44,739 nt of DNA from an uncultured Blautia sp. (GCA_900556555.1 USPF01000013.1:1-44739); one strand, 5' to 3'; positions 1 through 9,370 are shown, counted from the stretch's first letter. Numbers and translations: made by a program. Notes: a model not told the origin generated them from the sequence alone.

Positions 1-61
<61 letters not shown>

Positions 62-190
62 AGTGTCTGTTCCAGTTCAAGATAACTACTTGGCTATCTA
101 TCCCTTTTACTGTTTTGGTTCGTTGAACCTAAGAATAAAATGTAAAAGAATTTTCGATTCATGTGTTTCACTGTTCAGTTATCAAGGTTC
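62..190 (-). other. rRNA operon leader
   Basis: This is the transcribed leader between the last rRNA promoter (216-244) and the 16S 5' end. On the minus strand it contains ACCTTGATAACTGAACA around 170-187, similar to the antitermination or processing segments found in Firmicutes rRNA leaders and spacers. I see no gene here. Confidence 0.6.
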
Positions 191-215
191 CTGTCGTTCT
201 TGCGACAGCCATATT

Positions 216-244
216 AGATTATCACATCTTTTTGAGCTTGTCAA
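216..244 (-). promoter_or_regulatory. rRNA promoter, gene-proximal copy (P3)
   Basis: Minus strand TTGACA (239-244), a 17-base spacer and TAATCT (216-221). It is followed at 191-208 by the hairpin CTGTCG-loop-CGACAG, which begins close to the expected transcript start. It is the third of three copies spaced about 103 bases apart and probably contributes to strong 16S transcription. Confidence 0.88.
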
Positions 245-318
245 GAACTTTTTTTATTTTTTTGAAACTTTTTTCTGAGCTGTTTCCGCTCGTTTCTGTC
301 GTTTGCGACAGCCAGTCT

Positions 319-347
319 AGATTATCACATCTGAGCAGGTCTGTCAA
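319..347 (-). promoter_or_regulatory. rRNA promoter, middle copy (P2)
   Basis: Minus strand TTGACA (342-347), a 17-base spacer and TAATCT (319-324). The same CTGTCG/CGACAG hairpin follows at 296-311. The segment GATGTGATAATCT is identical to that of the gene-proximal copy, so the two look like a duplication. Confidence 0.88.
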
Positions 348-422
348 GCACTTTTTTGAGATTTTTTCTAACCTCTTTTATTCAAAAAGAAAGGTTTTCT
401 CTGTCTTTTCGACAGCTTATTT

Positions 423-451
423 AATTTATCATATCTTTTCATTTCTGTCAA
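423..451 (-). promoter_or_regulatory. rRNA promoter, distal copy (P1)
   Basis: Minus strand TTGACA (446-451), a 17-base spacer and TAAATT (423-428). It is followed by the related hairpin CTGTCGAAAAGACAG at 401-415. The very AT-rich stretch upstream (452-480) could act as an UP element. Confidence 0.85.
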
Positions 452-717
452 CAACTTTTTATAGTTTTCAAAATTATTCTTTTATTTACTTAATTGCAAA
501 TTTAAATTCCACCCTCATATGGAATTTAAACCTGCAAATCCTTTCCCCCTGCAATAGTGGAATTGGATTCAACTCATCTATCTTTTATCAGCTCTTTTAT
601 GACAAGTCATCCATACTTCTTATTATTTTGGAAAATTTATCGTTTCAGCACTCAGCAAGCAATAGGCAGATATTTATATATATCCTTCCTCCATTGCTTG
701 CCCTTTTCATACTTAAA
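452..717. other. AT-rich intergenic stretch with two inverted repeats
   Basis: No credible gene is visible between the J-protein stop and the distal rRNA promoter. Two inverted repeats stand out: 494-537 (perfect 11-bp arms at 501-511 and 520-530, plus an outer TTGCA/TGCAA) and 655-701 (9-bp arms at 655-663 and 693-701, long loop). Neither is followed by a T-run on the minus strand, so neither is a classical terminator for the upstream J-protein gene. Read-through into the rRNA promoters is possible. Confidence 0.5.
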
Positions 718-1824
718 TTACTTTCTGAACAATTGAAAAATTTTCTTCACTATCGCAACAACAACAAGAATTCCTAGCCAGCAGCCTGCACCAAGAAAAA
801 TCAGACCTCCCATAAACATTCCTGTTTCCATGTCTCCCAAAAGTTTTCCATACATGTCGGTCATAATGATGATGAAATGCAATATCAGAAGAAATCCTGC
901 AAGAACCATCTGTGAAAATATACTCGAATGCTCCTCATGTAGCTTTCTATATCCCCATATCATAAATGTAGCCATTGCCATAAGCAATGCAAGAATACTA
1001 ATAGTGACAAAATTATTCCTTACGCTGTTTCGCATACCTACACGGATTGCTTGAATAACAACAATTGGCATTACTCCGATCCATAGAGGCATTGCCGACT
1101 TATCCATATTACATTTTTCATTGATTGCCTTATAAAATAGTAATTGAGAAGGATTTAAATTCTCAGGATTTGCATTTTTTAAATGATAATAACTGATGAT
1201 CTTATAATAAATCGCTTTCTTCAAGGTTACACCATGTAGCATCTTTGCAAACTCCTGAAGAAACTCTGGTTGATGTAATGCTTCCTGATACTCTTCTTTT
1301 TCAAAAAAAGCCTGGAATAATTTTATTTTTTCACGATAATTGGGCTGCAGCAAAATATTCATTTCCGCCAACGCTCTTAGTACTGCCTCATGTAGTTTTT
1401 CCTGTTCTTTTCGGCCAGCATTTTCAAGCACCGACTCAAAATGATAAGCACTGCCCTCTTCTTTTGGAGGTTCCTGTTTTTCTTCGTGATTCTGTCTATA
1501 AACTTTCTGAAAATCAAACTCTATTTCTTCTTCTTCTGCTTCTTTTTCCTCTTCTTGTAATTCCTGCTCTCTAAAACGATACTGTCTCTCTTTCTCTTCG
1601 CCCTGTGGCTCTTGGTATTGTCTTTCTTCTGTTCTAATCTGCTGCTCTGAATTTTGTCTGGCAGTTCTGCTTAAAACTCTATAGGCCTCATGAATCTGCT
1701 GAAACTCTTCTGGAAACTCTTCTGGATGATATTTTTTTGAAAGCTCTGCATATGCTCGCTTCATTTCATCCCTGGTTGCATTTGCTCTTAAACCTAACAC
1801 TTCAAGTGCAGTCAGCTTGTCCAT
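718..1824 (-). CDS. Membrane-anchored J-domain protein (DjlB/DjlC-like) with an HPE motif
   Basis: 368 residues. Residues 1-53 form a J-domain (helix II ends in AYAELSKKYH, helix III is EAYRVLSR). The catalytic loop, normally HPD, reads HPE at 33-35, confirmed in the codons CAT CCA GAA. A Glu/Gln-rich charged linker (about 55-125) follows, then a helical region and about four hydrophobic C-terminal segments (about 243-263, 270-292, 299-325, 335-362), so the protein is probably tethered in the membrane with the J-domain in the cytosol. The start overlaps the hscC-like gene by 13 bases, which implies translational coupling and partnership. In E. coli, HscC works with the J-proteins DjlB and DjlC. 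Whether the HPE form still stimulates an Hsp70 ATPase is unknown. Confidence 0.85.
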   Translation of the reverse strand: MDKLTALEVLGLRANATRDEMKRAYAELSKKYHPEEFPEEFQQIHEAYRVLSRTARQNSEQQIRTEERQYQEPQGEEKERQYRFREQELQEEEKEAEEEEIEFDFQKVYRQNHEEKQEPPKEEGSAYHFESVLENAGRKEQEKLHEAVLRALAEMNILLQPNYREKIKLFQAFFEKEEYQEALHQPEFLQEFAKMLHGVTLKKAIYYKIISYYHLKNANPENLNPSQLLFYKAINEKCNMDKSAMPLWIGVMPIVVIQAIRVGMRNSVRNNFVTISILALLMAMATFMIWGYRKLHEEHSSIFSQMVLAGFLLILHFIIIMTDMYGKLLGDMETGMFMGGLIFLGAGCWLGILVVVAIVKKIFQLFRK

Positions 1825-3608
1825 TTTTTATGACCCCCTTCTCCGATAAAATCATCGTCTTCTTCATCCTCTTCTTCATCCAGCCAGTCGTCTTCCTCTT
1901 CTTCGTATTCATCCATGGTAAACAAATCACAAAATGGATCATAATTCTCCAGTTGGTCTATCACATGTTCCAGATATTGGCGGTATTTTCTTATCTGACG
2001 CATATTTTGCTGTGCAAGAAGATAATCAAAATAGCGGATAAAGTTTTGAATCTGTTCTCTTATAGAAAGTGGCACCTCCTCATATAATGCCTGAAGTTTT
2101 TCCAGCACATATTTATTTTCTGATATATCTTTTGGATGAATTTTTAATTTTGCAAGTTCTTCTATTTTTTGTCTCATATCCTCTTCATCCATGGTTTCTG
2201 ATATCACCTTGGTTATTTTTTGCCCACTGGAAACTATGGTGATATCTACTATAAGAATTCCATTAATATCGTATGTAAAACGGATATCAACGGATTCTTC
2301 CCCCTTTCTTTTCCTAGGCACTCGCACATCCACTTTCCCCAATAATAAATTATCCTTTGTATAGGTTTTTTCGCCTTGCAATATATCAATATCTAATTTG
2401 GTCTGAAAATCATAAGAAGTATAAAATCTCTTTACTTTTGAACATGGCAGTGTGGAATTACGTTCCACAATAGGAGCCATATAGGGCTGCTCCGGGTCGG
2501 AATGATTGCAGATACTGGTTCCAAGGGTAAACGGGCAGATATCCGTAAGCACATAATCTTTGATATACTCGTTTCTCTCTTTTACACCGCATACAAACCC
2601 TACACCTCTTGCCACAATTTCATCACAATTCCTGGTGACAACCGGTGCTTTCTTAAAAAGATGTTGAATATAAGACTGAATCAACGGCATTTTACTGGAA
2701 CCACCCACCATTACAACCATATTAATATCATGAACATTAAAATTCCCATCTCTTAAAGCATGGGTAAGAACTTTTTTTATTCTCATCAGAATAGACGCAC
2801 TCTCTTCCATGAGACGTTGATTGTCATAAACGCTTTGATAGGTATTTCCATTTATAACAGCAGTCATTGTGGCAGTTTCCTGTTCTGTCAGTGCTTTTTT
2901 GCAAAGTTCTGCCTGTTTTAAAATAACAGCTTCTTCTGTAGAAGATAAATTTTCTCGGTAAACCCCATGTTCTTTTAAAAAGTTTTCCAACATAATCTCA
3001 TGAAAATCATCCCCGCCAAGATGGTTGTCTCCTGATACTGACAAGATTTCTACCATGGTATCAAAACATTCAATAATAGAAACATCCAGCGTACCACCAC
3101 CAAAGTCAAATACTAAAAACAGTTGTTCTTCTTCTGTATCAAAATATGAAGCAAGGGCTGCTGCACTTGGCTCATTGATAATTCTTTGCACTTTTATTCC
3201 TGCAAGTGCTCCTGCCCGTTTGGTAGCTACTCTCTGCTTATCATGAAAATATGCTGGGACAGAAATCACTGCTTCCTCAACAGGCTCTCCCAAATATTTT
3301 TCTGCATCTTCCAGAATAGAACGGATAATAAAACTACTTAATTCCTCTGGCAAAAATTCTCTTTTTCCCAAAGAAATCTTTGTATTCGTTCCCATTTCTT
3401 TTTTAAACGATGCTGCTGTAGATTCTGGATGAGTAATCAGTCTTTCCTTTGCAATTTCTCCTGTGACAATTGTTCCGTCTTCCATTAAACTTACTACACT
3501 TGGTGTCAAAAATGACCCAAAACTGTTGGGAATCAATTCTACGCTGTCTTCTCTGTAAACCGCTCCCAATGAATTTGTAGTTCCCAAATCAATACCTATT
3601 ATAGCCAT
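1812..3608 (-). CDS. hscC: Hsp70-family chaperone, HscC type
   Basis: 598 residues. Hsp70 nucleotide-binding motifs are intact: GIDLGTTNS at 5-13, VISVPAYF at 114-121, FDFGGGT at 167-173 and VGGSS at 301-305. The start of the substrate domain, VLTDICPFTLG (about 353-363), and DIRFTYDINGIL are much closer to E. coli HscC, as I remember it, than to housekeeping DnaK. The last 45 residues are an acidic tail of Asp/Glu runs, unlike the DnaK C-terminus. It is therefore a specialised Hsp70 that should hydrolyse ATP to bind a limited client set. It is coupled to the J-protein gene downstream; no GrpE gene is nearby. RBS GGGGG lies 7 bases before ATG. Confidence 0.9.
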   Translation of the reverse strand: MAIIGIDLGTTNSLGAVYREDSVELIPNSFGSFLTPSVVSLMEDGTIVTGEIAKERLITHPESTAASFKKEMGTNTKISLGKREFLPEELSSFIIRSILEDAEKYLGEPVEEAVISVPAYFHDKQRVATKRAGALAGIKVQRIINEPSAAALASYFDTEEEQLFLVFDFGGGTLDVSIIECFDTMVEILSVSGDNHLGGDDFHEIMLENFLKEHGVYRENLSSTEEAVILKQAELCKKALTEQETATMTAVINGNTYQSVYDNQRLMEESASILMRIKKVLTHALRDGNFNVHDINMVVMVGGSSKMPLIQSYIQHLFKKAPVVTRNCDEIVARGVGFVCGVKERNEYIKDYVLTDICPFTLGTSICNHSDPEQPYMAPIVERNSTLPCSKVKRFYTSYDFQTKLDIDILQGEKTYTKDNLLLGKVDVRVPRKRKGEESVDIRFTYDINGILIVDITIVSSGQKITKVISETMDEEDMRQKIEELAKLKIHPKDISENKYVLEKLQALYEEVPLSIREQIQNFIRYFDYLLAQQNMRQIRKYRQYLEHVIDQLENYDPFCDLFTMDEYEEEEDDWLDEEEDEEDDDFIGEGGHKKWTS

Positions 3609-3692
3609 ATGCAGTCCCCCTTTTAACCATAAGACTTATCTATATTAATTCCATAGAATACTTAACTTCTCTATATCCTTCTGCCAATCTCC

Positions 3693-4961
3693 TTATTTTT
3701 TCTGTCCATACAACAGCGGATAGGTTCTCTTATCCACAACCATTAAAAGCAAATAAAGAAGAATACCCACAGCGCCAATTCCTGCAATCCATTCCCATGC
3801 CTGTATCAATGTTCCATGCTCTACAATTCCACCGATCATACCTTGAGAACTATAAGCTGCAGCACCCAGGAAAAGGCTGGATACTGAAGAAATCCTGCCC
3901 CTGTGTGATGCCGGAATCCTTCTTGTAAGATACGGGTAAGATCCCAGTGTTGTTAAAATTTCTCCCACCGTAAAAATAACCATAGAGAGATAGTACATAG
4001 GAAGCATTCCCTGAATAAACAGATACATGCCCAGACTGAACCAGACCAGTATTTGTCCCAGCGTAAGCTTCTGAATATCAGAAAGTTTTCCCGCCGCTTT
4101 CGTCAAAACAGGAGTTCCCAAAATCACCACAAGCCCATTCAGACTGGTTATAAAACCAAAATACACTGCACCTTTTGCATCATACAGAGCCTCCATATTC
4201 AAAGGAATCAGGAAGTTAAACTGTGTGTAAGAAAACTGATAGACTGCCCAACAAATCAGAAAAAACAAAATCGTCTTTTGTCCCCACAGGATTTTCCAGG
4301 TGGATTGTGTATGCTGTTCCTGCTCGTAAACATTCTTTTGCTTTTCTGTTACCGGTGCAATATCTTTGATAAATAAAAAAATTAAAATCGTAGACGATAG
4401 TGTGGTAAGGCCATCAATAGCATATGCCACCCCAAGATGATGTTGAAATAACATTCCTCCTATAGAAGGAGCCAAAATGATTCCCAGGTTCATCCCGAGA
4501 TAAATCAGACTATATGCCTTCTCCCGATCTTCTGTACCGCTTAAATCTGCCACAAGGGCATCATAAGATGGATTTTCCATGGTTTGAAATACACTGGCTG
4601 TAAAAAATAATAGGATCTGTGTCATGGATACTGGGATTGCAGCAGCAATCAAATAACAAATTACGGTTACCAAATCACAGATGATAATTAAATTCCGCTT
4701 ATTGCAATGATCCGCCAGCTTTCCTCCCAGTAAACTTACAGGAAACTGAATCATTCCCAGGGTAATGGTAATCGTTGCTATTTCCTTGGCATTCATCCCT
4801 AGTTTATTGCTGAGAATCAAGGTAAGCATAGGCCAAATCATAGCTCCCATGTTGGTAGCTGCCTTTCCCCAGAACAAAACGTACAATTCTCTTCTTAAAC
4901 CTTTATACTGTCCAAACAGCTTCCAAAAGACTTTTTTTCCTATCCTAACCATTTGCTTCAT
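3693..4961 (-). CDS. MFS-type transporter (drug efflux-like)
   Basis: 422 residues with about 12 hydrophobic segments. After the second segment comes GGKLADHCNKRN (about residues 80-91), a form of the MFS motif GxLaDrxGrk in the first cytoplasmic loop. This is an inner-membrane facilitator of the Major Facilitator Superfamily, probably a proton-driven exporter; the substrate cannot be read from the sequence. Its ATG lies one base after the radA stop codon, so the two are cotranscribed and probably translationally coupled. Nothing in the neighbourhood (radA, hscC) points to a substrate. Confidence 0.85.
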   Translation of the reverse strand: MKQMVRIGKKVFWKLFGQYKGLRRELYVLFWGKAATNMGAMIWPMLTLILSNKLGMNAKEIATITITLGMIQFPVSLLGGKLADHCNKRNLIIICDLVTVICYLIAAAIPVSMTQILLFFTASVFQTMENPSYDALVADLSGTEDREKAYSLIYLGMNLGIILAPSIGGMLFQHHLGVAYAIDGLTTLSSTILIFLFIKDIAPVTEKQKNVYEQEQHTQSTWKILWGQKTILFFLICWAVYQFSYTQFNFLIPLNMEALYDAKGAVYFGFITSLNGLVVILGTPVLTKAAGKLSDIQKLTLGQILVWFSLGMYLFIQGMLPMYYLSMVIFTVGEILTTLGSYPYLTRRIPASHRGRISSVSSLFLGAAAYSSQGMIGGIVEHGTLIQAWEWIAGIGAVGILLYLLLMVVDKRTYPLLYGQKK

Positions 4962-4962
4962 C

Positions 4963-6336
4963 TTACAGATACCCCATTGCTTCTTTTATATTTGCCACAC
5001 CTATCAAGTGAATTTTATAATTTCCCTGAATACTTTCTATATTTGCTTTCGGCAAGATACAGGTTGTAAAGCCCAATTTTTCGGCTTCTCTTACTCTATT
5101 TTCCGCCATACTAACCCCACGAACTTCTCCTGAAAGTCCCACTTCTCCAAAAATAAGAATGCCCGGATCCAATGCTTTATTCTTAAAACTGGAAACTACC
5201 GCCATAACAATACCAAGGTCAATGGCTGGTTCTCCCAATTTCATACCTCCAGCTAGATTTACATAAGCATCACAGTCCCCTAAATGAAGTCCCGCCCGCT
5301 TTTCTAAAACTGCCATGAGAAGGTTGACCCGATTATAGTCAATTCCCACAGAAGTTCTTCTGGGAAGTCCGAAATTGGTTCTAGTTACCAATGCCTGAAT
5401 CTCAATGAGAATGGGGCGGGTTCCTTCTATGGAACAAACTACCACAGACCCAGATGCATCAGTAGGTCTTCCATTTAACATGACCTGAGAAGGATTTTTC
5501 ACTTCTATCAATCCTTTTTCCTGCATCTCAAAAACACCAATTTCATTAGTAGAACCAAAACGGTTTTTTACACTACGCAAAATCCGGTATGCTACCTGCC
5601 GATCCCCTTCAAAATACAGCACAGTATCTACCATGTGCTCCAATACCCTTGGGCCTGCCACACTTCCATCCTTTGTCACATGTCCTACAATAAACATGGA
5701 TATTCCCATTCCTTTGGCAATCTGCATGAGAACTCCTGTGGATTCCCTTACTTGAGAAACACTTCCTGGAGCAGAAGATACCTCCTCATTGTACATAGTC
5801 TGAATAGAATCAATGATAACAGTTTCCGGTTTTGTACGCTCAATGGTACTGCGGATAAGTTCAAGATTGGTTTCACATAAAAGTAAAAGCTGGTCATTAA
5901 ACTCCCCTATCCTGCTGGCTCGTAGTTTAATCTGCCGCAAAGATTCTTCTCCTGATATATACAAAACCTTGTGCTGTCTGGCTGTTAATTCCCGACACAC
6001 TTGAAGCAGTAGGGTGGATTTTCCAATGCCTGGATCTCCTCCTACCAAAACCATAGAACCAGGAACAATACCGCCTCCTAGTACCCTGTCTAATTCTTCA
6101 ATCTCTGTTTTTACACGGTCATCTTCCTGTATCTGAATATGTGATAGTTGAACCGGCTCACTTCTGGTTCCTCCAGTGTTTCTGTTTCCAATTCCGACCG
6201 TTGCCTTGCTGGAAATCGCTGCTGGTTCCTCCACAAATGTATTCCACTCTCTACAGCCTGGGCATTGCCCCATCCACTTAGATGATTCATATCCACAATT
6301 CTGACAAAAAAATGCCGTCTTTTTCCCTTTTGCCAT
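4963..6336 (-). CDS. radA: DNA repair protein RadA (Sms)
   Basis: 457 residues, the usual length. A four-cysteine zinc finger occupies C11, C14, C25 and C28. The RecA-like core has the Walker A motif GGDPGIGKST (about 98-107), and the RadA signature KNRFGSTNE sits near residue 257. The C-terminal third is the Lon-protease-like domain. RadA is a DnaB-like branch-migration helicase acting on recombination intermediates. RBS GAGAGG lies 6 bases before ATG. The gene follows a terminator hairpin (6365-6412), so it needs its own promoter, which I could not define. Confidence 0.97.
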   Translation of the reverse strand: MAKGKKTAFFCQNCGYESSKWMGQCPGCREWNTFVEEPAAISSKATVGIGNRNTGGTRSEPVQLSHIQIQEDDRVKTEIEELDRVLGGGIVPGSMVLVGGDPGIGKSTLLLQVCRELTARQHKVLYISGEESLRQIKLRASRIGEFNDQLLLLCETNLELIRSTIERTKPETVIIDSIQTMYNEEVSSAPGSVSQVRESTGVLMQIAKGMGISMFIVGHVTKDGSVAGPRVLEHMVDTVLYFEGDRQVAYRILRSVKNRFGSTNEIGVFEMQEKGLIEVKNPSQVMLNGRPTDASGSVVVCSIEGTRPILIEIQALVTRTNFGLPRRTSVGIDYNRVNLLMAVLEKRAGLHLGDCDAYVNLAGGMKLGEPAIDLGIVMAVVSSFKNKALDPGILIFGEVGLSGEVRGVSMAENRVREAEKLGFTTCILPKANIESIQGNYKIHLIGVANIKEAMGYL

Positions 6337-6364
6337 AACAAACCTCTCACCAAAATTCTAAAAT

Positions 6365-6412
6365 AGAAAAAAGCTGTCCCTTGAAACGTAATTGCCGCTT
6401 CATGGGGACAGC
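6365..6412 (-). terminator. Rho-independent terminator after the 137-residue protein gene
   Basis: On the minus strand GCTGTCCC (6405-6412 region) pairs with GGGACAGC (6373-6380) and is followed by TTTTTTC. The 24-base loop can pair further (TGAA with TTCA). It lies 26 bases past the stop of the upstream small gene. Confidence 0.8.
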
Positions 6413-6437
6413 CTATCAATGTCTATACATTGAGAAC

Positions 6438-6851
6438 TCAAATTCTTTCAATACTTACTGCTACCTGCTCTGCCTGTTCCAGCTCTACACTGAAAGATAA
6501 TTTTCCGCCCAGGTTGGTTTTCATCTGTCCAGCCTCTGCTCCATCAATGACAATCTTGTACTGGGCGTCTTCTTCCAATTCTACTGTAATCTGTGCATCC
6601 TGAGGTCCTTCTACTGTAAAACTCATTTTGTTCTCTTCTGCATCCAGATTCAATACTGCAGTACCTGGTACAGATTCATAAACAAACATGCCGTTTCGCT
6701 CCAGTTTTGTAATTTCATTATATGTCTTAACCTTGTACATGTCGCCGTCATGCTCAAAATCAGATACTTTTGATTTCTTGGTCAGCTCATAATTTCCAAA
6801 GCTAATTGTTCCGTTTTCTTCTGTACGAATTAATTCTTTTACCACTGACAT
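6438..6851 (-). CDS. Conserved small beta-rich protein, function unknown
   Basis: 137 residues from the second ATG, chosen because GGAGG lies 8 bases before it and only 2 bases before the in-frame ATG at 6857. There is no signal peptide or membrane segment. The protein is acidic, with alternating beta-like stretches (VEGPQDAQITVELEEDAQYK; LGGKLSFSVELEQ) suggesting a compact beta-sandwich. Similar Lachnospiraceae proteins are, as I recall, sometimes auto-labelled endosialidase; I see no sialidase Asp-box (SxDxGxTW) here and would not accept that name. It is transcribed alone, between clpC and radA, with a terminator behind it. Confidence 0.75.
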   Translation of the reverse strand: MSVVKELIRTEENGTISFGNYELTKKSKVSDFEHDGDMYKVKTYNEITKLERNGMFVYESVPGTAVLNLDAEENKMSFTVEGPQDAQITVELEEDAQYKIVIDGAEAGQMKTNLGGKLSFSVELEQAEQVAVSIERI

Positions 6852-6916
6852 AATCATGTCCTCCCGCTTGTGTCTTTCGTTAATACACCCATAGTATCAC
6901 AAAATTTTCTTTTTTT

Positions 6917-9370
6917 CTAGTCGTTACGTGCATTTACCGTGAATTTTATCTTTTGTTTAGATAAGCCAATGACAACCTCATCTCCTGCTTTCATTCTACC
7001 CTCCAGGATTTCTTCTGCCATAGCATCCTCTATTTTATTCTGAATGGCACGCTTCAATGGGCGAGCTCCATATTTGGGGTCAAAGCCTTCTTTTGCAATG
7101 AGTTCCTTTACACTGTCTCTTACCTTAACTTCAATATTCATCTGGGTTTTGCAGCGGTTTACAAACTCCTTTAAAAGAAGTCCCACGATTTTCTTAATTT
7201 CTTCTTTGTTCAGCATATGGAATACAATAATATCATCAATACGGTTTAAAAATTCCGGTTTAAACAGACGTTTTACCTCTTCCATAACACTGTCTTTCAT
7301 TTTCTTATAATCTGCTTCTTCCTCATTCACTGCGCCAAATCCCAGTCTTTTAGGCTCTACAATGGCCTGAGCGCCTGCATTGGATGTCATAATAATAATA
7401 GTTTCTTTAAAGTCGATTTTTCGTCCCTGGGCGTCTGTAATATGCCCGTCATCCAATACCTGCAGGAGAATATTAAACACATCCGGATGGGCTTTTTCAA
7501 TTTCATCAAAAAGAAGCACACTGTAAGGATTTCTCCGCACCTTCTCACTGAGCTGTCCGCCTTCTTCATACCCCACATATCCCGGAGGGGAGCCAATGAG
7601 TTTTGACACGCTGTGTTTCTCCATATATTCTGACATATCCACCCGGATCATAGCATCCTCACTACCAAACACAGCCTCTGCCAGAGCTTTGGAAAGTTCT
7701 GTTTTTCCTACACCTGTAGGGCCAAGAAGCAGGAAAGAGCCAATGGGACGTTTCGGGTCTTTTAAACCAACCCTGCCACGTTTAATGGCTTTTGATACTG
7801 CCTCTACTGCTTCATTCTGGCCAATAACACGTTTGTGAAGCACATTTTCCAATTTTGCCAGGCGTTTGGACTCTCCTTCTGTGAGCTTCTTCACAGGGAT
7901 TTTCGTCCATTCCGCCACTACCAGAGCAACATGTTCCTGGGTGACTGTCAGTTTTTTGTTTTTACACTGTTTTTCAAAGCGTTTTCTGGCTTTTTCTATC
8001 TGCTCTTCCGCTTCATCCTGCTGTTTTTGAAGCTCTCTGGCTCTTTCAAAGTCCTGATTCTTTACTGCCTCTTCTTTTTCTTCATAAAGAGCCTGAAGTT
8101 TCACTTCTGCCTCCAACAGTCCCTCCGGTGTCTGATATCCCGCAAGCTGTACCTTGGAACATGCCTCATCCAGCAAATCCAAAGCCTTATCCGGCAGAAA
8201 ACGGTCATTAATATAACGACTTCCCATAGCAACTGCTGCCTGTACGGTGCTGTCTTCTATGGTTACTCCATGGTGTTTCTCATAATAGGGAAGCAGACCT
8301 TTTAAAATTGCCTCTGCCTCTTCTTTTGTAGGTTCCTCTACCATCACTGGTTGAAAACGCCGCTCTAAAGCTGCGTCTTTTTCAATGTGTTTACGATATT
8401 CTTCTATGGTAGTTGCACCGATTAATTGAATTTCTCCGCGGGATAACGAAGGCTTCAAAATATTAGAAGCATCCAGGGCTCCCTCTGCTCCACCAGCTCC
8501 AATGAGTGTATGAAGCTCATCTAAGAATAACAGAATCCTTCGATCATTAGCTACTTCTGCTACCACTCGCTTAATCCGCTCTTCAAATTCTCCCCTGTAT
8601 TTAGAACCAGCTACCATGGCGGATAAATCCAAAACCACAATCCTTTTATCTGCCATATTTTCCGGTACCAAGCCTCTCACAATGCGCTGTGCCAGCCCTT
8701 CTGCAATGGCTGTTTTTCCTACTCCTGGTTCCCCGATAAGACAAGGATTATTTTTCGTACGTCTGCTTAAAATCTGGATAATACGATTAATTTCTTTTTC
8801 TCTGCCTACCACCGGATCCAGCTTTCCAAGGGCCGCCTGTTCTGTAAGATCGCGGCTAAACTGATTCAGCATAGGCGTACTTCCTGCACTGTTTTGAATA
8901 TCTTCTTTCAGAGAATTCTGATTGAAATTCCCCTCTATTCCCATGGCTTTCATAATCTCTATATAGAGCTTCTGAATATTAATGCCCAAAGTATGAAGCA
9001 GTCTCGTTCCTACACAGTCATACTCTTTTAACATAGCTAAAAGAAGATGCTCTGTACCGATTTCCTCGCTCTGCATTCTCTCTGCTTCCGTCTCAGCAGC
9101 AAAAAGCACCTGTTTGCTTCTGGGCGTATAGCCCTGTGGTTCTGCAAGTAGCACATCAGAAGAAGGGGCTACCAGCTTCTCAATGAGTTCCAGAAGTTTC
9201 TCCTGGCTTACTCCTGCTTCTGTAAGAACGTGTCCTGCAGTTCCTTCCTGAACTGCCAGAAGACCTGCCAGCAAATGCTCTGTCCCCACATAATTATGAC
9301 TGCAACGCTTCGCTGTATTTTCTGCCAGTTTCAGCGCCTTGGACGCCAGTTTTGAATATTGCTCTTTCAT
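6917..9370 (-). CDS. clpC: AAA+ chaperone ClpC, ATPase partner of ClpP
   Basis: 817 residues. Two Clp N-terminal repeats (about 1-145, with matching GTEHLLAGLL and GTEHLLLAML), first AAA+ domain with Walker A GEPGVGKT (213-220), a coiled-coil M/UVR-like insert with NQDFERARELQKQQDEAEEQ, and a second AAA+ domain with GPTGVGKT and DEIEKAHPDVFNILLQ. ClpC unfolds substrates for ClpP. In many Firmicutes it sits in a ctsR-mcsA-mcsB-clpC operon; here it is preceded only by a small GntR-type regulator 27 bases upstream, with AGGAG ahead of ATG. No ctsR or mcsAB gene is visible, so adaptor and repressor must be elsewhere or absent. Confidence 0.97.
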   Translation of the reverse strand: MKEQYSKLASKALKLAENTAKRCSHNYVGTEHLLAGLLAVQEGTAGHVLTEAGVSQEKLLELIEKLVAPSSDVLLAEPQGYTPRSKQVLFAAETEAERMQSEEIGTEHLLLAMLKEYDCVGTRLLHTLGINIQKLYIEIMKAMGIEGNFNQNSLKEDIQNSAGSTPMLNQFSRDLTEQAALGKLDPVVGREKEINRIIQILSRRTKNNPCLIGEPGVGKTAIAEGLAQRIVRGLVPENMADKRIVVLDLSAMVAGSKYRGEFEERIKRVVAEVANDRRILLFLDELHTLIGAGGAEGALDASNILKPSLSRGEIQLIGATTIEEYRKHIEKDAALERRFQPVMVEEPTKEEAEAILKGLLPYYEKHHGVTIEDSTVQAAVAMGSRYINDRFLPDKALDLLDEACSKVQLAGYQTPEGLLEAEVKLQALYEEKEEAVKNQDFERARELQKQQDEAEEQIEKARKRFEKQCKNKKLTVTQEHVALVVAEWTKIPVKKLTEGESKRLAKLENVLHKRVIGQNEAVEAVSKAIKRGRVGLKDPKRPIGSFLLLGPTGVGKTELSKALAEAVFGSEDAMIRVDMSEYMEKHSVSKLIGSPPGYVGYEEGGQLSEKVRRNPYSVLLFDEIEKAHPDVFNILLQVLDDGHITDAQGRKIDFKETIIIMTSNAGAQAIVEPKRLGFGAVNEEEADYKKMKDSVMEEVKRLFKPEFLNRIDDIIVFHMLNKEEIKKIVGLLLKEFVNRCKTQMNIEVKVRDSVKELIAKEGFDPKYGARPLKRAIQNKIEDAMAEEILEGRMKAGDEVVIGLSKQKIKFTVNARND

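Larger units (their letters stand above)
191..451 (-). repeat. Triplicated rRNA promoter-plus-hairpin unit, period about 103 bp
   Basis: Three direct units each hold TTGACA, a 17-base spacer, a TAA-type -10 box and then a hairpin with arms CTGTCG/CGACAG (191-208, 296-311) or the shorter CTGTC/GACAG (401-415). The -35 boxes are 103 and 104 bases apart. The two units nearest 16S are the most alike; the distal one has diverged. Confidence 0.8.

Noticed and set aside
163..777. 204-codon plus-strand open frame
   Set aside because: It runs antisense through the rRNA leader and three promoters, has no RBS and reads as low-complexity Phe/Ser/Leu residues.
6438..6851. Endosialidase assignment
   Set aside because: No Asp-box or sialidase catalytic motif; the protein is only 137 residues.
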